NCBI GenBank assembly: GCA_935421135.1
Contig: OW285196.1
Location: 6,955,501 to 7,019,500 of the forward strand
Origin: Bugulina stolonifera
Lineage: Eukaryota > Bryozoa > Gymnolaemata > Cheilostomatida > Bugulidae
Direction of reading: 5' to 3'
Length of the DNA stretch: 64,000 nucleotides
The notes below the pieces were generated by a model that saw only the letters and a program-made list of their open reading frames with translations, was not told where the DNA came from and ran no database searches. The translations under genes were made by a program, and so were the position numbers. Shown piece after piece: positions 1-12,800 of the stretch (its first letter is position 1; each line of letters opens with the position of its first letter).

Positions 1-931
1 TATTGGAATTGACGACGTGTACCTACCAGCCAACAAACTAAAGAGTAGGAACGCATGCCAGAACTCTGTGGAGAAAGAACACAGGCCAATGGAGAGAAGA
101 AGACATGCACCTCCAACAAATTGAGTGAGTTGACAGCCAAGTTTCTTCACCATTATTGAGGCCAAGGGACCTAAAATTTGGAAAAGGCTATAAATTCAGT
201 CCACCGTTGACAAAATCAAAAATACTATTGAAATACAAAAGAATTATATGCAGCACTTTTAAATATACATGACCAGTTGTAGGCCCACATGTAATATATA
301 ATGCAGCGTACACCATCACCTTCTATATTATCATATTCTAGCTAAGTTATTACATTTGCACATCTGTACATTTGTACATGTGTACATTTGTACATGTGTA
401 CATTTGTACATGTGTACATTTGTACAACACTCTGAACAACCACACAAGTTGCATAACTACTGAGCAAGTCTACAGCCTCTGATAAATGGAATTTGTGCCA
501 AGCCTGGTATGAGTCCATGCCAATCATCGTATGCATATCATTAAGAGTGCAACTACACAAAAATATTTGTGGAGATCAAACTTCATCTTCAACAAAACAA
601 TATAACATGCCTGCTGGCCATGTCTGTTGGCTAAATATCACCAAAACATCTAAGAATTTTAATTTTAAAATTGAGGCAAACTCCAACATAATCACACATT
701 AATAAATTTACCAAATAAACACAGAAAGCCGACATGTCCTGAACCAATAAAAGTACTCTTCTGGAGATCTATGTTGAACTGGTGCACATGTGCTCCAGTG
801 AGGTTTCCAATAACTCCGTAGCCATAACCAAGGTGCATAGTGTGAGATAGGAAAGACATTATAAGCACAACCCATGCATATCCTCTATCTTTCACGGCAC
901 GAGAGCGTCTGAACATGGTTCTAAATTTCAT
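1..931 (-). CDS. SLC16/monocarboxylate-transporter-like MFS protein, N-terminal part
   Basis: Two minus-strand exons splice in frame. The first, about 712-937, has its ATG at 931; the second runs from 170 down to a donor at 27 or 23. The first exon ends TTT G before GTAAAT and the second starts GT CCC, so the junction codon is GGT and the joined text reads FLCLFG-PLAS. That matches the GPLAS region between TM2 and TM3 of monocarboxylate transporters. DRGYAWVV near residue 16 corresponds to the family motif [D/E]G[G/S][W/Y][G/A]WVV at TM1. Hydrophobic stretches for TM1, part of TM2 and TM3 are visible. The family moves monocarboxylates or related solutes across the plasma membrane with protons; the substrate here cannot be told. 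An acceptor lies just upstream of the ATG, so a non-coding first exon is likely. The rest of the roughly 450-residue protein lies beyond the left edge. Confidence 0.85.
366..425. repeat. 16-bp tandem repeat
   Basis: About four units of TGTACATTTGTACATG lie inside the SLC16-like intron between 171 and 711. They produce a spurious short ORF on the minus strand. Confidence 0.8.
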
Positions 932-937
932 AATTAC

Positions 938-2401
938 CTGCAATACAAGAAGAGGATAGCCAAATTTCTATTATTTGTATAACTAATATAATAGTATAGA
1001 GATAAAGAAAAGCCACTAAGGGTATTAGTCAACTACATTTAACATGGGTTATAATGTTGAGCTAGACAGGGCTCTACCTTGAGTGTATCTCATGAAATTT
1101 ATGGTGATCTCCATGTGTATTATCAATGTCACATGTCACATCTGACATAGATGTTGAATATATTATCAAATTTATATTATATTAACAGCTTTTGACATTT
1201 TACATGGGTTAGCAGCATGTAAGCCTATGAGCTATTGTGTGGAAACATCATGGTCTGTGTATAATGAACAATTTTGTGATTAAAACATATCTGTGCAACT
1301 TTACGAAAAAAATATTAAAGCAGTCCTCAATTTTCAGTATTCCATTTGGCTACCCCTTGATGATTTAATTGGCTAAATTAACACTAATTCTTTAATTCAA
1401 AGCCAATTACATCAATGTCATTTAAACTGCATTTTGCCAATAAAATTATTAAGAAAACAATTGCTACTTTTAATGTAGGGAGAAGGAAGGTAGTTTTAAG
1501 GCAAGCAGTTAGATAATAGCTTACCAAGCAAAGATGGATGCAGAGTCCAATTTTGTATAGCATCTGCCAAGATACATGTATCAATGGGTTTTAACACCAA
1601 TTATTATACTTTACAGTCTATGCTATGCTCAATCATTAGCTTGCACCCAATAATTACTAACAGTTCATGTCTGCTAAATTGGTAGTGTAACTGATGTATA
1701 TTATGTTCTACAATATACATGTAGTTAAACAGTTAGAGGATAACAAGTAATACCATATGATTACTTTTCAATTATGCATGGGGATCATTGGCCACTGCCG
1801 CACAGTTTTATCATTCAAATCAACACTAGGCACTTTTACATTTCTCGACAATGTGTCATCATACAAATGTAGAAGTAGATTTGGATTATATTCCGACTTT
1901 AAATGGCTGTGAGGAAGTACTGTCGCTGAAGATGTTGCTATTTGAGCCTGGTATTTTGGTTTTGTTACATGAACATTGTGGGGGATATTCTAGCCACTTG
2001 TCAGCAATCTCTATTATTCTGAAGTTACTTAGTACATGTATCTGTCTACATGTACTAGCCGACATAGACTACCACATAAGCCGACATCAAGGGTCTTTAT
2101 GTATGTAACATAGATGTAGCTTCATTATCCTTTTAGGATAATAATAATGCCATATTATACATAGCTATGTATATACATACATTTGTATATTATAACCTGT
2201 TACTATTGTGCTGTTTAATACTATAATATTTACATACCGAAGGTGTATCGTGTTCCCATATGCTATATAGTCTGATGTAGGCCCTAACAATGATTAAAGA
2301 CACATTATTAGATGGGTTTTATAATAGTCCTCAATTATCTGACCAATAAGACGCTGGTGTCACACATACCAGGTTGCACAATCGTTTGTCATGAGTAGTT
2401 G
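938..2401. other. Intergenic stretch, no gene seen
   Basis: AT-rich, with no open frame that has splice signals or a recognisable protein. It holds the expected promoter and 5'UTR side of the SLC16-like gene. No TATA box or first exon could be fixed. Confidence 0.5.
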
Positions 2402-2913
2402 CAGTCATCATAGATATACATGTAATATAAAGGCTAGACAGGGCACCCTGTGTTAATGCTCCAATGCCCAAATGTCTTATTTAATTGTTGGGAAAACCAA
2501 CAACGTAACGTAATCTCACCATGGAGTTGCAGCCATTCAATGATGGCTCACACTATATATTGTGATGAAATACTGCAGTCTAAACTAGCTCCACTTTGGT
2601 TTAAATAAAACACAGCTGCCATAATACTGGTATCTTCGCAAATTGAGGACTACATAGCACATTACCTAAAATTTGCGAGGATACCAGTATTATGGCAGCT
2701 GTGTTTTATTTAAACCAAAGTGGAGCTAGTTTAGACTGCAGTATTCCATTACAATATATAGTGTGAGCCTTCATTGAATGCCTGCTACTCCATGGTAAGA
2801 TTACGTTACGTTGTTGGTTTTCCCAACAATTAAACAGGACATTATTTGGGCATTGGAGCGTTAACACAGGGTGCCCTGTCTATTCTTTATATTATATCTA
2901 TGGCAGTCTTTGA
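2402..2913. mobile_element. Fold-back element / large palindromic MITE
   Basis: Two arms of about 220 bp are near-perfect inverted copies. The left arm begins around CATAGATATA...GACAGGGCACCCTGTG and the right arm ends CACAGGGTGCCCTGTC...TATATCTATG. They are separated by a spacer of roughly 40 bp near 2640-2680. There is no coding capacity. The high arm identity suggests a fairly recent insertion or gene conversion between the arms. The superfamily is not assignable because no clear target duplication was found. Confidence 0.85.
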
Positions 2914-3098
2914 TCTAGTAACCGTGTGCACATTTCTCTAGTAATATGGATTCGACCATGCAGTAATATACACGTAGATGAGAACTAGAATTGGTATCTT
3001 GTAGCAAGATATACAACTATGGCTTAGAAAACATTCCTGTCCTGCTATGAAATGAGGCCTCCGTAGGATAATTCATTGTCACTAGGCTTTGTATTGTA

Positions 3099-3232
3099 TT
3101 AAAACTCCTTAATACATTGTAGCAGTGCATCTTTGTCATTATTTTTTGCTGTCCCATAGAAGTCATCATAGTCATCATCTTTTGGCTTTGCACCTATTTG
3201 GGGTCGCCACAGCGTATCCCAGTCCTCTGAAT
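3099..3232 (-). CDS. Probable last coding exon of an unrecognised gene
   Basis: On the minus strand a good acceptor (TTAGTTCTACAG) is followed by a 43-codon open frame ending TAA at 3099. The peptide is acidic and contains SEDWDTLWRPQIG followed by DDDYDDFYG and ends KEF. Codon choice and composition look like coding sequence, and the frame enters in phase 1. I do not recognise the family. Possible upstream exons lie at about 3510-3760 on the same strand, with splice-like borders, but their frames could not be joined to this exon with confidence. Confidence 0.45.
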
Positions 3233-3251
3233 CTGTAGAACTAATAAATCC

Positions 3252-3321
3252 GGTAGGCTAAAAATTTACATACTTACATAATAAAATTATGCATAAATTA
3301 TATGTAAATTTTTAACCTACC
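3252..3321. repeat. Short inverted repeat (MITE-like hairpin)
   Basis: GGTAGGCTAAAAATTTACATA is mirrored by TATGTAAATTTTTAACCTACC around an AT-rich centre that contains TTATGCATAA. Confidence 0.75.
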
Positions 3322-4607
3322 AAATATATTACCTTTTATGTTACAGGAGCTGCTCAGTTTTAGCTAAAATGATTCATGGCTTCCTAGTCAATTCCTGTGC
3401 TTGGTCAATGCTTATTGATGTTACTTGTACTTGGCAGGTGATCTGCTGAATGCACTTTTATCTGCAAGCAACTACCTAGTGATTTCATTCTTCCATTTCT
3501 TGTTGTTTGGGAAAAGCGGCAGTCTGAAACCTCTCGCAGTCATACCCTGTCCTCTTCTGCTGGAGTCGTCTCAGTCTGGCCGACATCAGCATACAGCAGG
3601 GTGGCTATAGAAGTGTGTCTCGTGTGCGGTTATTGCAGTATGCAGGTATGACTCACCAGTGGTGCAGTGGCTAACACTTCTGATCCCTCCTCCAGCTGCG
3701 TAAGGGCTGTGATACCTCGGCTGTAAACCGGCTGTAAATAAGCAAAATCTTATTTTACATACATGTTTGTGCAAAATCAAGTTCTTGACTGTAGAGACAT
3801 ATCTAAATAATTATAATTTTGCAAGAAAAGTAAGTTAATCAACTAAAATAAAGCAAATAAAAAGATAGAACACATTCTATGCCTAAAGTAAGAAAAGTTC
3901 TTACAGTACATGTAGTTTGACATGGAACTAAAACACTGGTAACCAGCTTCTACTGGAAGCGTAAGTCACACTTACATGCTTGCCAAGTTTCCTGGTGTGG
4001 CAATGTTTTTGCAATTTTGCTACAAGCTCTCTTTCCCCCAGGGTTTTCACTAAATTTATGGCTTGTAGCATTATGAAGTAATCCAATAAATATAATCTCT
4101 AAAGGCAAAAGCAGTGGTGTTTCATATCACCAGACAGTGTAACTAAATAAATCTGTCCTTAACATGGCACCCCATCTCTTCAGCTAGAGGCAGCTGTTCA
4201 ACTAGCTAAGATAGTGTAAATACTATTAATAGTATTGGATAGATATGTATATGTCCACTTCATCCATCAACTGAACCTACACCGTATGTTGTTCTATAAA
4301 GTATCTACATGTAAATATCTACATCCATCTTGTTCAACAAGTGAAACAATATTTCCATAAGACATTCAACGATTAACTGTATAATGTACATTGAGAGATT
4401 AAAAATTTTCGTTTTTCTTCCTTCCTCTATCTTCCCTTGTTGGAGCAGCAGTAACTTGGCAAGTATCACAAGCTAAACTGTAATAGTTTGGGGAAACTGC
4501 TATACTCAGATTTTGAAACTTGCTACATGTATTGGCTATTATTCAATGTACATGTATAATAATATACATGTATATGTATATAAATTGAATAAGATAGCAA
4601 CAGCAAA
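3322..4607. other. Non-coding stretch; tRNA-like and exon-like fragments only
   Basis: Minus-strand segments around 3653-3725 and 3564-3612 have exon-like borders (TTTACAG ... CTG then GTGAGT; CTATAG ... AGG then GTATGA). They read well in more than one frame, so no model is proposed. The rest is AT-rich and unremarkable. Confidence 0.35.
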
Positions 4608-4696
4608 ATCTCAAATTGAATTGCAAATGTTGCTAGGGCCTTGGTAAGTATTAAATCTACCAAAGCCTTAGCAATATTTGCAATTTAATTTGAGAT
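4608..4696. repeat. Hairpin with about 38-bp arms
   Basis: AAATTGAATTGCAAATGTTG and the following bases are mirrored by the complement between 4663 and 4694 around a 13-base loop. It is a small palindromic element with no coding capacity. Confidence 0.8.
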
Positions 4697-4762
4697 CTTG
4701 AGTAGCCACAACTCAACTGAAGTTTATCATTTCAATGCACTTTTATTGTACATCTACATACC

Positions 4763-5473
4763 ATTTGTGTGCCTAGATAGAAATACAGGTTTGGTCCTTC
4801 GTGGTGGCACAATTTGATTAATGCTTTCCTTTTGCGACATTAGCAGTACATGTACATGTACATGTACATCTACATCTACATCTACATCTACATCTACATC
4901 TACATCTACGTCTACGTCTACATCTACATCTACATCTAAATCTACATCTACATCTACATCTACATCTACATCTACATCTACATCTACATCTACATCTACA
5001 TCTACATCTATGTCTACATCTATGTCTACATCTATGTCTACATCTACATATATGTCTACATCTGCATCTATGTCTACATCCACGTCTACATCTACGTCTA
5101 TGTCTACATCTACATCTACATCTACATCTACGTCTACATCTACGTCTACGTCTACATCTACGTCTACATCTACGTCTACATCTACATCTACATCTACATC
5201 TACATCTACATCTACATCTACATCTACATCTACATCTACATCTAAATCTACATCTGCATCTACATCTACATCTACATCTACATCTACATGTACATCTACA
5301 TCTACATCTACATCTACATCTACATCTACATCTACATCTACATCTAAATGTACTGCTAGCAGTACATTTGGATGTAGATGTAGATGTACTGCTATTGTCG
5401 CAAAAAGAAGGCATTAATCAAATTGTGCCGCCGCCGAGGACCAAACCTGTATTTCCATCTTTGCACACAAAAT
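4763..5473. mobile_element. Terminal-inverted-repeat element filled with hexanucleotide satellite
   Basis: TIRs of about 90 bp (4763-4850 and 5385-5473) share blocks such as AAATACAGGTTTGGTCCT and CACAATTTGATTAATGC. Between them lie about 500 bp of (TACATC)n with TACGTC, TATGTC and TAAATC variants. The array is open in several frames on both strands, giving long Ser-Thr, Asp-Val and Arg-Cys ORFs. These are artefacts of the repeat. The structure suggests a MITE whose interior expanded by slippage. Confidence 0.85.
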
Positions 5474-5765
5474 CTTGCCTCTATGGCTGAATCGTGTATA
5501 ACTGTACATGTAGCTTCAACGCTTAACACAGAACTCCAACCATAATGATGAGTCACACAAATGGGCAACAGATGGAAATATGATGTTAAGCTGAAAACAT
5601 GATCTCATTGGCAAGATCCAAGATTCTACTTGAAATAAGTATAACATAAAGCCAACAATCAAGTTATGCTCATGGCAGGAAAGTTGGTGTAACTAAACTG
5701 AAAATATATTGTAAATTTTTTACTTTCTACCCACCAAAATAATTTTGTGGCAGACCACACTATAA

Positions 5766-5897
5766 TTGTGCAGAAGAGATCAGGGACATTTGCTATTATT
5801 GTGCAGAAGAGATCAGGGACATTTGCTATAATTGTGCAGAAGAGATCAGGGACATTTGCTATTATTGTGCAGAAGAGATCAGGGACATTTGCTATTA
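5766..5897. repeat. 33-bp tandem repeat, four copies
   Basis: Four nearly identical units contain GTGCAGAAGAGATCAGGGAC. Because 33 is a multiple of three, a minus-strand ORF stays open through it, but nothing else supports a gene. Confidence 0.9.
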
Positions 5898-7329
5898 TTT
5901 CTCCTTTCATTGGAAGAAAAAAGTGAGAGTAGAGCACAATGATCCAGTACCGGAATTGTAAGCTTTATTAGGTTCCTGCAATTCAAAATCTGTACGAAAC
6001 TTATTATAAAGTAAACAATAATATGCCTGGTTTCTAGATGTACGTAGATGATTTAAAAATAGTTACCTGCACCCTGTGTTCAACATAGAAGCAATCGGTC
6101 TAAGCTTTTGGCAAGAAACTTTGTTGGCATTTGAGGAAGTTCCTCTTATTATAAAAAAAAACATTAGCAATATAAGCCAAGGTTAACAATTTCGCATTCA
6201 CCAACAAGTGGCTCACCTGTATTGGGATAGTTTTCATTATTATTATTTTAGCATATTAACCCTGCATCTATGCAAAACAGGTTTTGATAACTCATCCCCT
6301 TTTCTTTAGATAAATAATGTTTACAGCATAAATATTAAATACCTACTTGTCTACGTGTACATGTACAGTGTAATGACCAGATACATGTATCTACAAGTAG
6401 TTTGAACGATAAGATCTATTTATAATAGTTGATACATGACATAGCATAAGATTAAAGATAGATGTCTTGGTATAAATTGGCAATGCCACAATAATTAATA
6501 TAGTCTATTTCAAAGCATGCTCTGTAGGCAATATGACTTCAAACAGGTGTAAGCTGACGGACAACCCACAGCGTATTCCATGGACCTACACTGTATTGCA
6601 TTTAGTCAGCAGTAAACGAGGAATAGATAATGAAGGCTGGCATAATTTAGCAAACCAACTGTTGCAAGTGAGGAACGCTCATTATACCATAACTATGGCC
6701 TAAGAATATTCCCCACAACAAACATTTGAAATTTTGGCTAACTGCTTTTCTTTGGGATGCTGTATTCTGAGAAAAGTGGGACAATAGCATATAACACAAG
6801 ACTTTGTGTCACTATGTTGACAGTAAAACCTGACAGCCCAGTCATGCAGGCTTAAAACAGCAACACGTATCCAACACCTATCAATCACCATATTATTCAT
6901 TGTAGACCAAAAATAGAAAATGACAATTCACCGTGACTTCAACAAGACGAATTCTTTCACAGTTGACACTAGGGGCTTTAGGATAATATTGGCAATTGTT
7001 TGGTAGATTGATGTTTAATTAAATTTTACTCTGTGATTAAAATGGATATATGCAATGTATGTGGGTGGTTTAGGCTGGTTATAGCTGGTTAACCGACACA
7101 CCAGAAAAACCAGCTCAGTGTCTACATAACACTTTGGGTACTGGTTACCTATGAGGAGCTAATAATAGATAATTGATAATAATATTTTATCATGTTTGAT
7201 ACAGCTTCAATAAACCAAAATACTAGCCTACATGTAGAGAAGGGAACATTGTTGGTTAACAAAATTGGACAGATATGTTTTTTACACAGTTTACAGGGAT
7301 ACGGTAATATATCGTTGTAATTATTATAG
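5898..7329. other. Intergenic, no gene seen
   Basis: AT-rich sequence with short chance ORFs only. No splice-consistent exon, RNA gene or recognisable element was found. Confidence 0.4.
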
Positions 7330-7512
7330 TAATACATGTACATTAACACAGTGATACAGTAATACAGCAATACAGCAAAACAGTAATACAGCAATATAAT
7401 AATACAAACATATAGTAATACAGTAAAGCAGTGATACAGCAAAACAATAATGCAGTAATACAGTAATGCAGTAACACAGTAATGCAGTAATACAGCAATA
7501 CAGTAATACCAG
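7330..7512. repeat. Degenerate 8-bp tandem repeat (ACAGTAAT-like)
   Basis: About 22 units of ACAGTAAT/ACAGCAAT lie in tandem. The overlapping minus-strand ORFs rich in Tyr, Cys and Leu are products of the repeat. Confidence 0.85.
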
Positions 7513-9805
7513 TGATATGTCATTCTCTGGTCCGTTCAATGCAGAACAATTACATGAAACTGATTATGAATTTTGCATCAATTCAAAGTTCTGGAGAGAT
7601 GCCCAGATGTTCATTCACCATGAGTCTTTATCCTCCACAGAACCATCAGAGCTGTAGCAATAATTCTCGCTCCACATAATAGATCAATGAATTATTAATC
7701 ACCGAATACATGAAGCTCAACTACATGTCGTGTTAGTTTACATAATTATGTAGCTTTGGTATTCCAGTAAAAAAGTTCCTAACTCTCAGACTCTTCTTGC
7801 AATCCAAAGTTAATTGCACAATGCAGTATTTTTATTGATTATAAATCTAATCAATTTTTTGTCACTGATATTTGGCGTTGTCAACGCGTAGGTTAATAGC
7901 ATGGAGGTGGTGATCATGAGAAGACACATATTGACACTTTATTTAGCACAAGTTGAAAGGTCCGGTTTCAACTAGTTTGAAGCTAGTGATACTAAATTTG
8001 CATAATATTATGCCAGGATTTAGCAAGCATGTATATTTTTGACTGACTATCACACCAAACTATGCATGACAATATTCTGGGGATGCACTAAATACGAGAC
8101 ATGGAGCACCAATGTAGATTGGTTAGTCTAGATAACTGAGTTAGTGTCTGCAGTTGTTGTTAATGATGATAATACAGTACACAATGCTATGATAATAATA
8201 CATGTACATTTACTCACATTGAAACTTCATTTAGCTTTCTGGAAAACTGCTAAACAAAGTATTATCACAGTTTTCAAAAGAGCATAATGCAATGTTTCAG
8301 TGTATGGTTGTCACACAAGTGCCGATGTTAGTATGGGTGTGGGAAGTGCTTGTTAGTAGGTAGTGAGCTGCTAAGGTAAACTTCCACACATTACATAACG
8401 AGTGAACAGTCAAGTAAGGCTCTTGTAGGTATCTGAGAGAACGTAGGCCAATGCTTAGACTCATTGAAGAGTCTAGGGTTGACGTAGGTCCTATAGTTTG
8501 TATTCCAAAAGACCAAGGCTGGAGCTGCTTGCCTGCAAGAGTAAGACTCTGGAGGTTGAGTTAGGAAATGTTGCTTCATTAGAGCATAATCAACAACTGA
8601 TTTGAGATAGCAGATGTGCTGGCTGTTTTATATAATAAACTTCCGCCGAAAAGACCGATATAGTATCGGGCGGTACAGTAAGGTATCGTCCCAGAAATTA
8701 AATAGCAACATAGCAGAAAAATGCCTGAGGTCCGACCATCAAAAGGGTTAGCCTTGCACAAAAAGTGCTTATACAATAAGTTGAAAAAGATGATATGGAT
8801 ATGTAGTTATGAACATGAAGTGTGACATTGGCTATGGGTGTGTACAGGTAAAAAGACTTATACATGTACTATGGTCCAGTGAGAAGGTAATTGCGCAATA
8901 GTAGTATAATTGGCTACAGATGAATGCATCGGACCTGATTGGTTGATAATAACGCAATGCACAGTGGCCAATCAGTAGTTGACAAGAGTAATAACAATAT
9001 AATACATGTAAGTGTAGGTAATAAGCATGTATAGTAAGGCATGCATAATGTCAGAATAATAGCACAAAAGATGGTCCATGCAGTTGCAGGCTATGCTGAA
9101 ACACTACAATATTACTTACATACAGGAAGATCAAGTTATTGCTATTAGTTCGCTGTTCCAGAGAGGCACTGTGTTGACATACAGTGTTTTGGTAATTCAG
9201 CATCTTATTTTGACTTTAAATGTAAATTCCACGGGTTGGTATTGTGGTTTTTATATGTATAAAAGATCAAACACAATATAGTATATCTCAATCAACTATA
9301 ATGAGGGGAGATTATTTTTGAGTTCGCCATCTAACAAAACAAAGTGACCCAGTGTATTGGTTTCAATGTTAATGCCATACTTCTCATATACATGTACATT
9401 TAAGAGAACAGAGGTTTTTAGAATCAAAACTGTGAAAACTACTTTCTACATGTTGTGTTGCAATATCTACATGTAACTGCTCAAAATATTTTAAAACACA
9501 TTTAATTTGTTGAGTTAGAGTAATACCAAATTGTGAATGCGTCTGATTGGAATGGTATATTACAAATGAATAACAATATATAATATTGTAGCTGATGTTA
9601 GGAGGGAAAAGTGTAACTAAAACATAAGGTATAGCAATAAATTTATTATGAATTCAGTGTAAATAAATAAATTAAGCTGGCTCAAAGACGGTTATTTACA
9701 GTAGGTGATGCTGCAGTTTGCACGATTAGCTGCGGGGCTAGTGGTAATTGGATTGTATTTCATCGTACTTTGTCAGATCACTGCACAGTGTTATTCCTTC
9801 AGATC
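7513..9805. other. Intergenic, no gene seen
   Basis: Only short ORFs without splice context. This is the 3' flank of the EF-hand gene. Nothing recognisable was found. Confidence 0.4.
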
Positions 9806-12800
9806 TTACTGTATCACACAAGTCTTTGAAAGCTGTTTTTTGTTCTTCACTACTTCTTGGTCACGGAAGAGCTCAGCTTTACCTACAAATAACCAAGTGA
9901 CAAGCTTGTAGCTTGTGTGCTAAGTGCTTGTATATTCATATTGTAGCTAGTAAAGTAAAGAATTGGTCGAGGAATGAATAGATTTTGGTGAGGGAGGTGT
10001 ATTGGCAATTATTTTGGTTGTTGGTAAATATAACGGAATGTACCTGTATAATATGCCAATGACCTGTTTAAACTACATGCGTTGTTATTGAAAACTGATC
10101 ATTTCAGTTAACAGATCAAAAAGTAGTTTGCACTTTCCAACGAATATCCAAACAATAATGGTGGACGTGAAAATTTTTGCTTAAAAATAGTCATGTTCAC
10201 AGCTTACCTTGTTTACTGAGTATGATTGTTGCAACTTTGACAAACTCATAGAAATCAAGTGTAGATGATTTATCGTCATCGACTTCTGACATCACTTCCT
10301 GAAACAGTCATTGTGTACAATGAACAACATGTGTGTATGCCATGCAATATTGTAATGGTACGCACAGTCGTCTCTTACACCTGACACTCATTATTATGTG
10401 TGCTTACATGTACATATCTGCTTGCATTCTACATTTCTTAACTCCTATATCATTGTATATACTTGTATGATAATTACTAAGTCTTTTAATGCCTTTTATA
10501 CCCATGTAAAGAGGCCCGACCTCTCAGAACCACTTGATATTCATTCTGTACATGAATTGGACGATTATGAGCAACTTTTGGGCTTCCGGCCGCCATGTTG
10601 TTGCGCAACTTCCGGACGACCCTATGTCGTCTTTTCCCGACACTACGTCGGGCGGAAATCCTTATACTATATAAAGGCCACTGTTTCATTGTTTGTTGTC
10701 TCAGTCTTCACTTGGCTTTCACTAAAGACACATCTATACTTGATACAGAGACTTTCACTTCTTTTTGTCAGGTCATTCGCTTAGCGAACCGCCTACTAGG
10801 TCAGATCACTCTCTTTCAAGGTATAGCCTGAAGGTCAGACTTGGGACCAGATGGGTCGTCTCTGGTAGTTATTGGACTACTAAGACCGCTCAATCTTTCA
10901 TGTAATGAGAAGGCCTAGCACCACTCATAGGCACTTCAATTCTGGGCCGGTAGTCGTCCAAGGACGACCGCACGAAATACCAGAAACCATTACAATATTC
11001 CATCCAGCCTTTGCATCAGATCAGTAATTCACACCCTATCCACACCTTACACAAAATCAGTCATGGTTCATTGGAGCATGTGATTCGCTTTTACATTTTA
11101 ACTGGTTAATATTGGCAGTACTGTAACAGTTTATACATCATATAAGATGCTGTCATAGACAGAAGGGGGTGTCACCTTGATCAGAATAAATATTTGTCAG
11201 TGTAGGCCTGCCCTATTATCGCAATGCAACGCATGATCGGCAAACCCAAGGAGTGTGCGGATCACATACCCTATAGAGGTAAAGGATGAATTCTTCCGAT
11301 GAGCCACAGGGGATCAATACAGAGTGAAATTCTAAATAAAGTAAGTTTTGTCGAAAGTTTTGATATCTGAAATCGTCAACCATGGTGAAAGCAGATAAAA
11401 TTGTAATAACTTCAGCTGCAACTTGTTCATGTTCAAAGACTCGAATTCTATTATTATTTAAGTTGTAGTACTAGAGCAAAAGCAATAAAGCTGAAGACAA
11501 ATGTTTTAATTGTTTCTGTCATAGTTGATGCTTTACTCACCATAACTTCTTGGGCTGTAAATCTGTGACCCAGTGTTGCAGTGATAGCAGTCATCATCTA
11601 CAAAAGTTTATTCTGAGAGTTGAGAGAGCTCAGGTCACAGTGATCTTACAAAATACACATCAAGCTAACAGCAATTATTCTATTTATAATAAATTATAAG
11701 TAAAGCGGGCAAAACACCTTAAATGATATTAGCAGCTTAAATTCAAAAAATTACCAACTCACTTCAGTTAAATCTAGTGTTCCATCTCCATTCTTGTCAT
11801 ATCTGTTAAAGTTTGCCCATTGCTCCTGCACAAAAGTAACTGACATAGACGGAAAGTGCTTGATCAGTGCTGTCGTGTTTACTTTTCCACTGGGATATAC
11901 AAGTTGTGGATGTTCTGCAATTTAAATTGATAATAAGAATATTTCTGTTTTGCTTGTTCTTATAAATTCAACAATACATAAACTGAATTTTGAGATATGT
12001 AGAGAATCCAAATATTCTTTGATTAATCTCTTCATTTTTCCATAGGCAACTGTAAATTCAATAAGACTGCGCAAATTCATTCATTCATTCTCAAGTATTT
12101 AGAAATAATTTCTGGTGAACCAGAAATAAAAAAGACATAAAACTAATTTACCAACAGATGGCTTTACTTGACTATTCTGAGTTGTAGCCATTTTAGCATC
12201 TACATGCCTGATGGTGTCCTCAGTTTCAATTTGCCAGACCTCTTTCTCCATATCTTTGACCATGGCCTCTAAAGCTTTGCCGTTGGTGCCTCCTTTTGAT
12301 AACCTCACTTTAATTGGCTTCAGTTTCTACATTAAATGAAAATCATTCTTCATTTGACAACAAAAGGCTTCAAATATTCATCTCAATATATTGTACCTAT
12401 CTGAGTTAAATTGTATATTCAATAAAATCCGAAAACCGGTTTCGAGAGTCCAGTCCTTGCTACAACGCTGTCTACAGATTCCAGATCATTGTTTCAACTG
12501 CCTAAGTCGTAAACTGTGACTGACAGCCCCCATGTTGCACAACACAGAATAGCATTTATTTAACTCATGTTACCTTCTCATCCACGACTCGATAATAATC
12601 TGGAAGTTCTCGCAGCACGCTTGACATATCGCCCTTCCGAAAACCTGAGTGAAGGTTGCTCAACCAATCAGCAAGCTTGTTCATATGTTTTATATTTAGC
12701 TCTTTGTTGTCCACCATCTTGTGATGGACGATTCTGTGAATAAGAGAACGAGTGCGACATTACGTATGCATGGGAGAGCTTACCTAAATCTTATTTCACT

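Noticed and set aside
3510..3780. Exon-like segments upstream of the last exon at 3099-3232
   Set aside because: Borders look right, but two different frames can be joined and neither reaches the acidic last exon in phase, so no model was written.
4754..5417. Long ORFs of Ser-Thr, Asp-Val and Arg-Cys repeats on both strands
   Set aside because: They are readings of a hexanucleotide satellite inside an inverted-repeat element, with no splice or start context.
7149..7539. Tyr/Cys/Leu-rich minus-strand ORFs
   Set aside because: Product of an 8-bp tandem repeat.
10398..10831. ORFs of 128 and 78 codons
   Set aside because: They lie inside a solo LTR and share its sequence with the copy at 56191, where an 85-codon ORF is likewise incidental.
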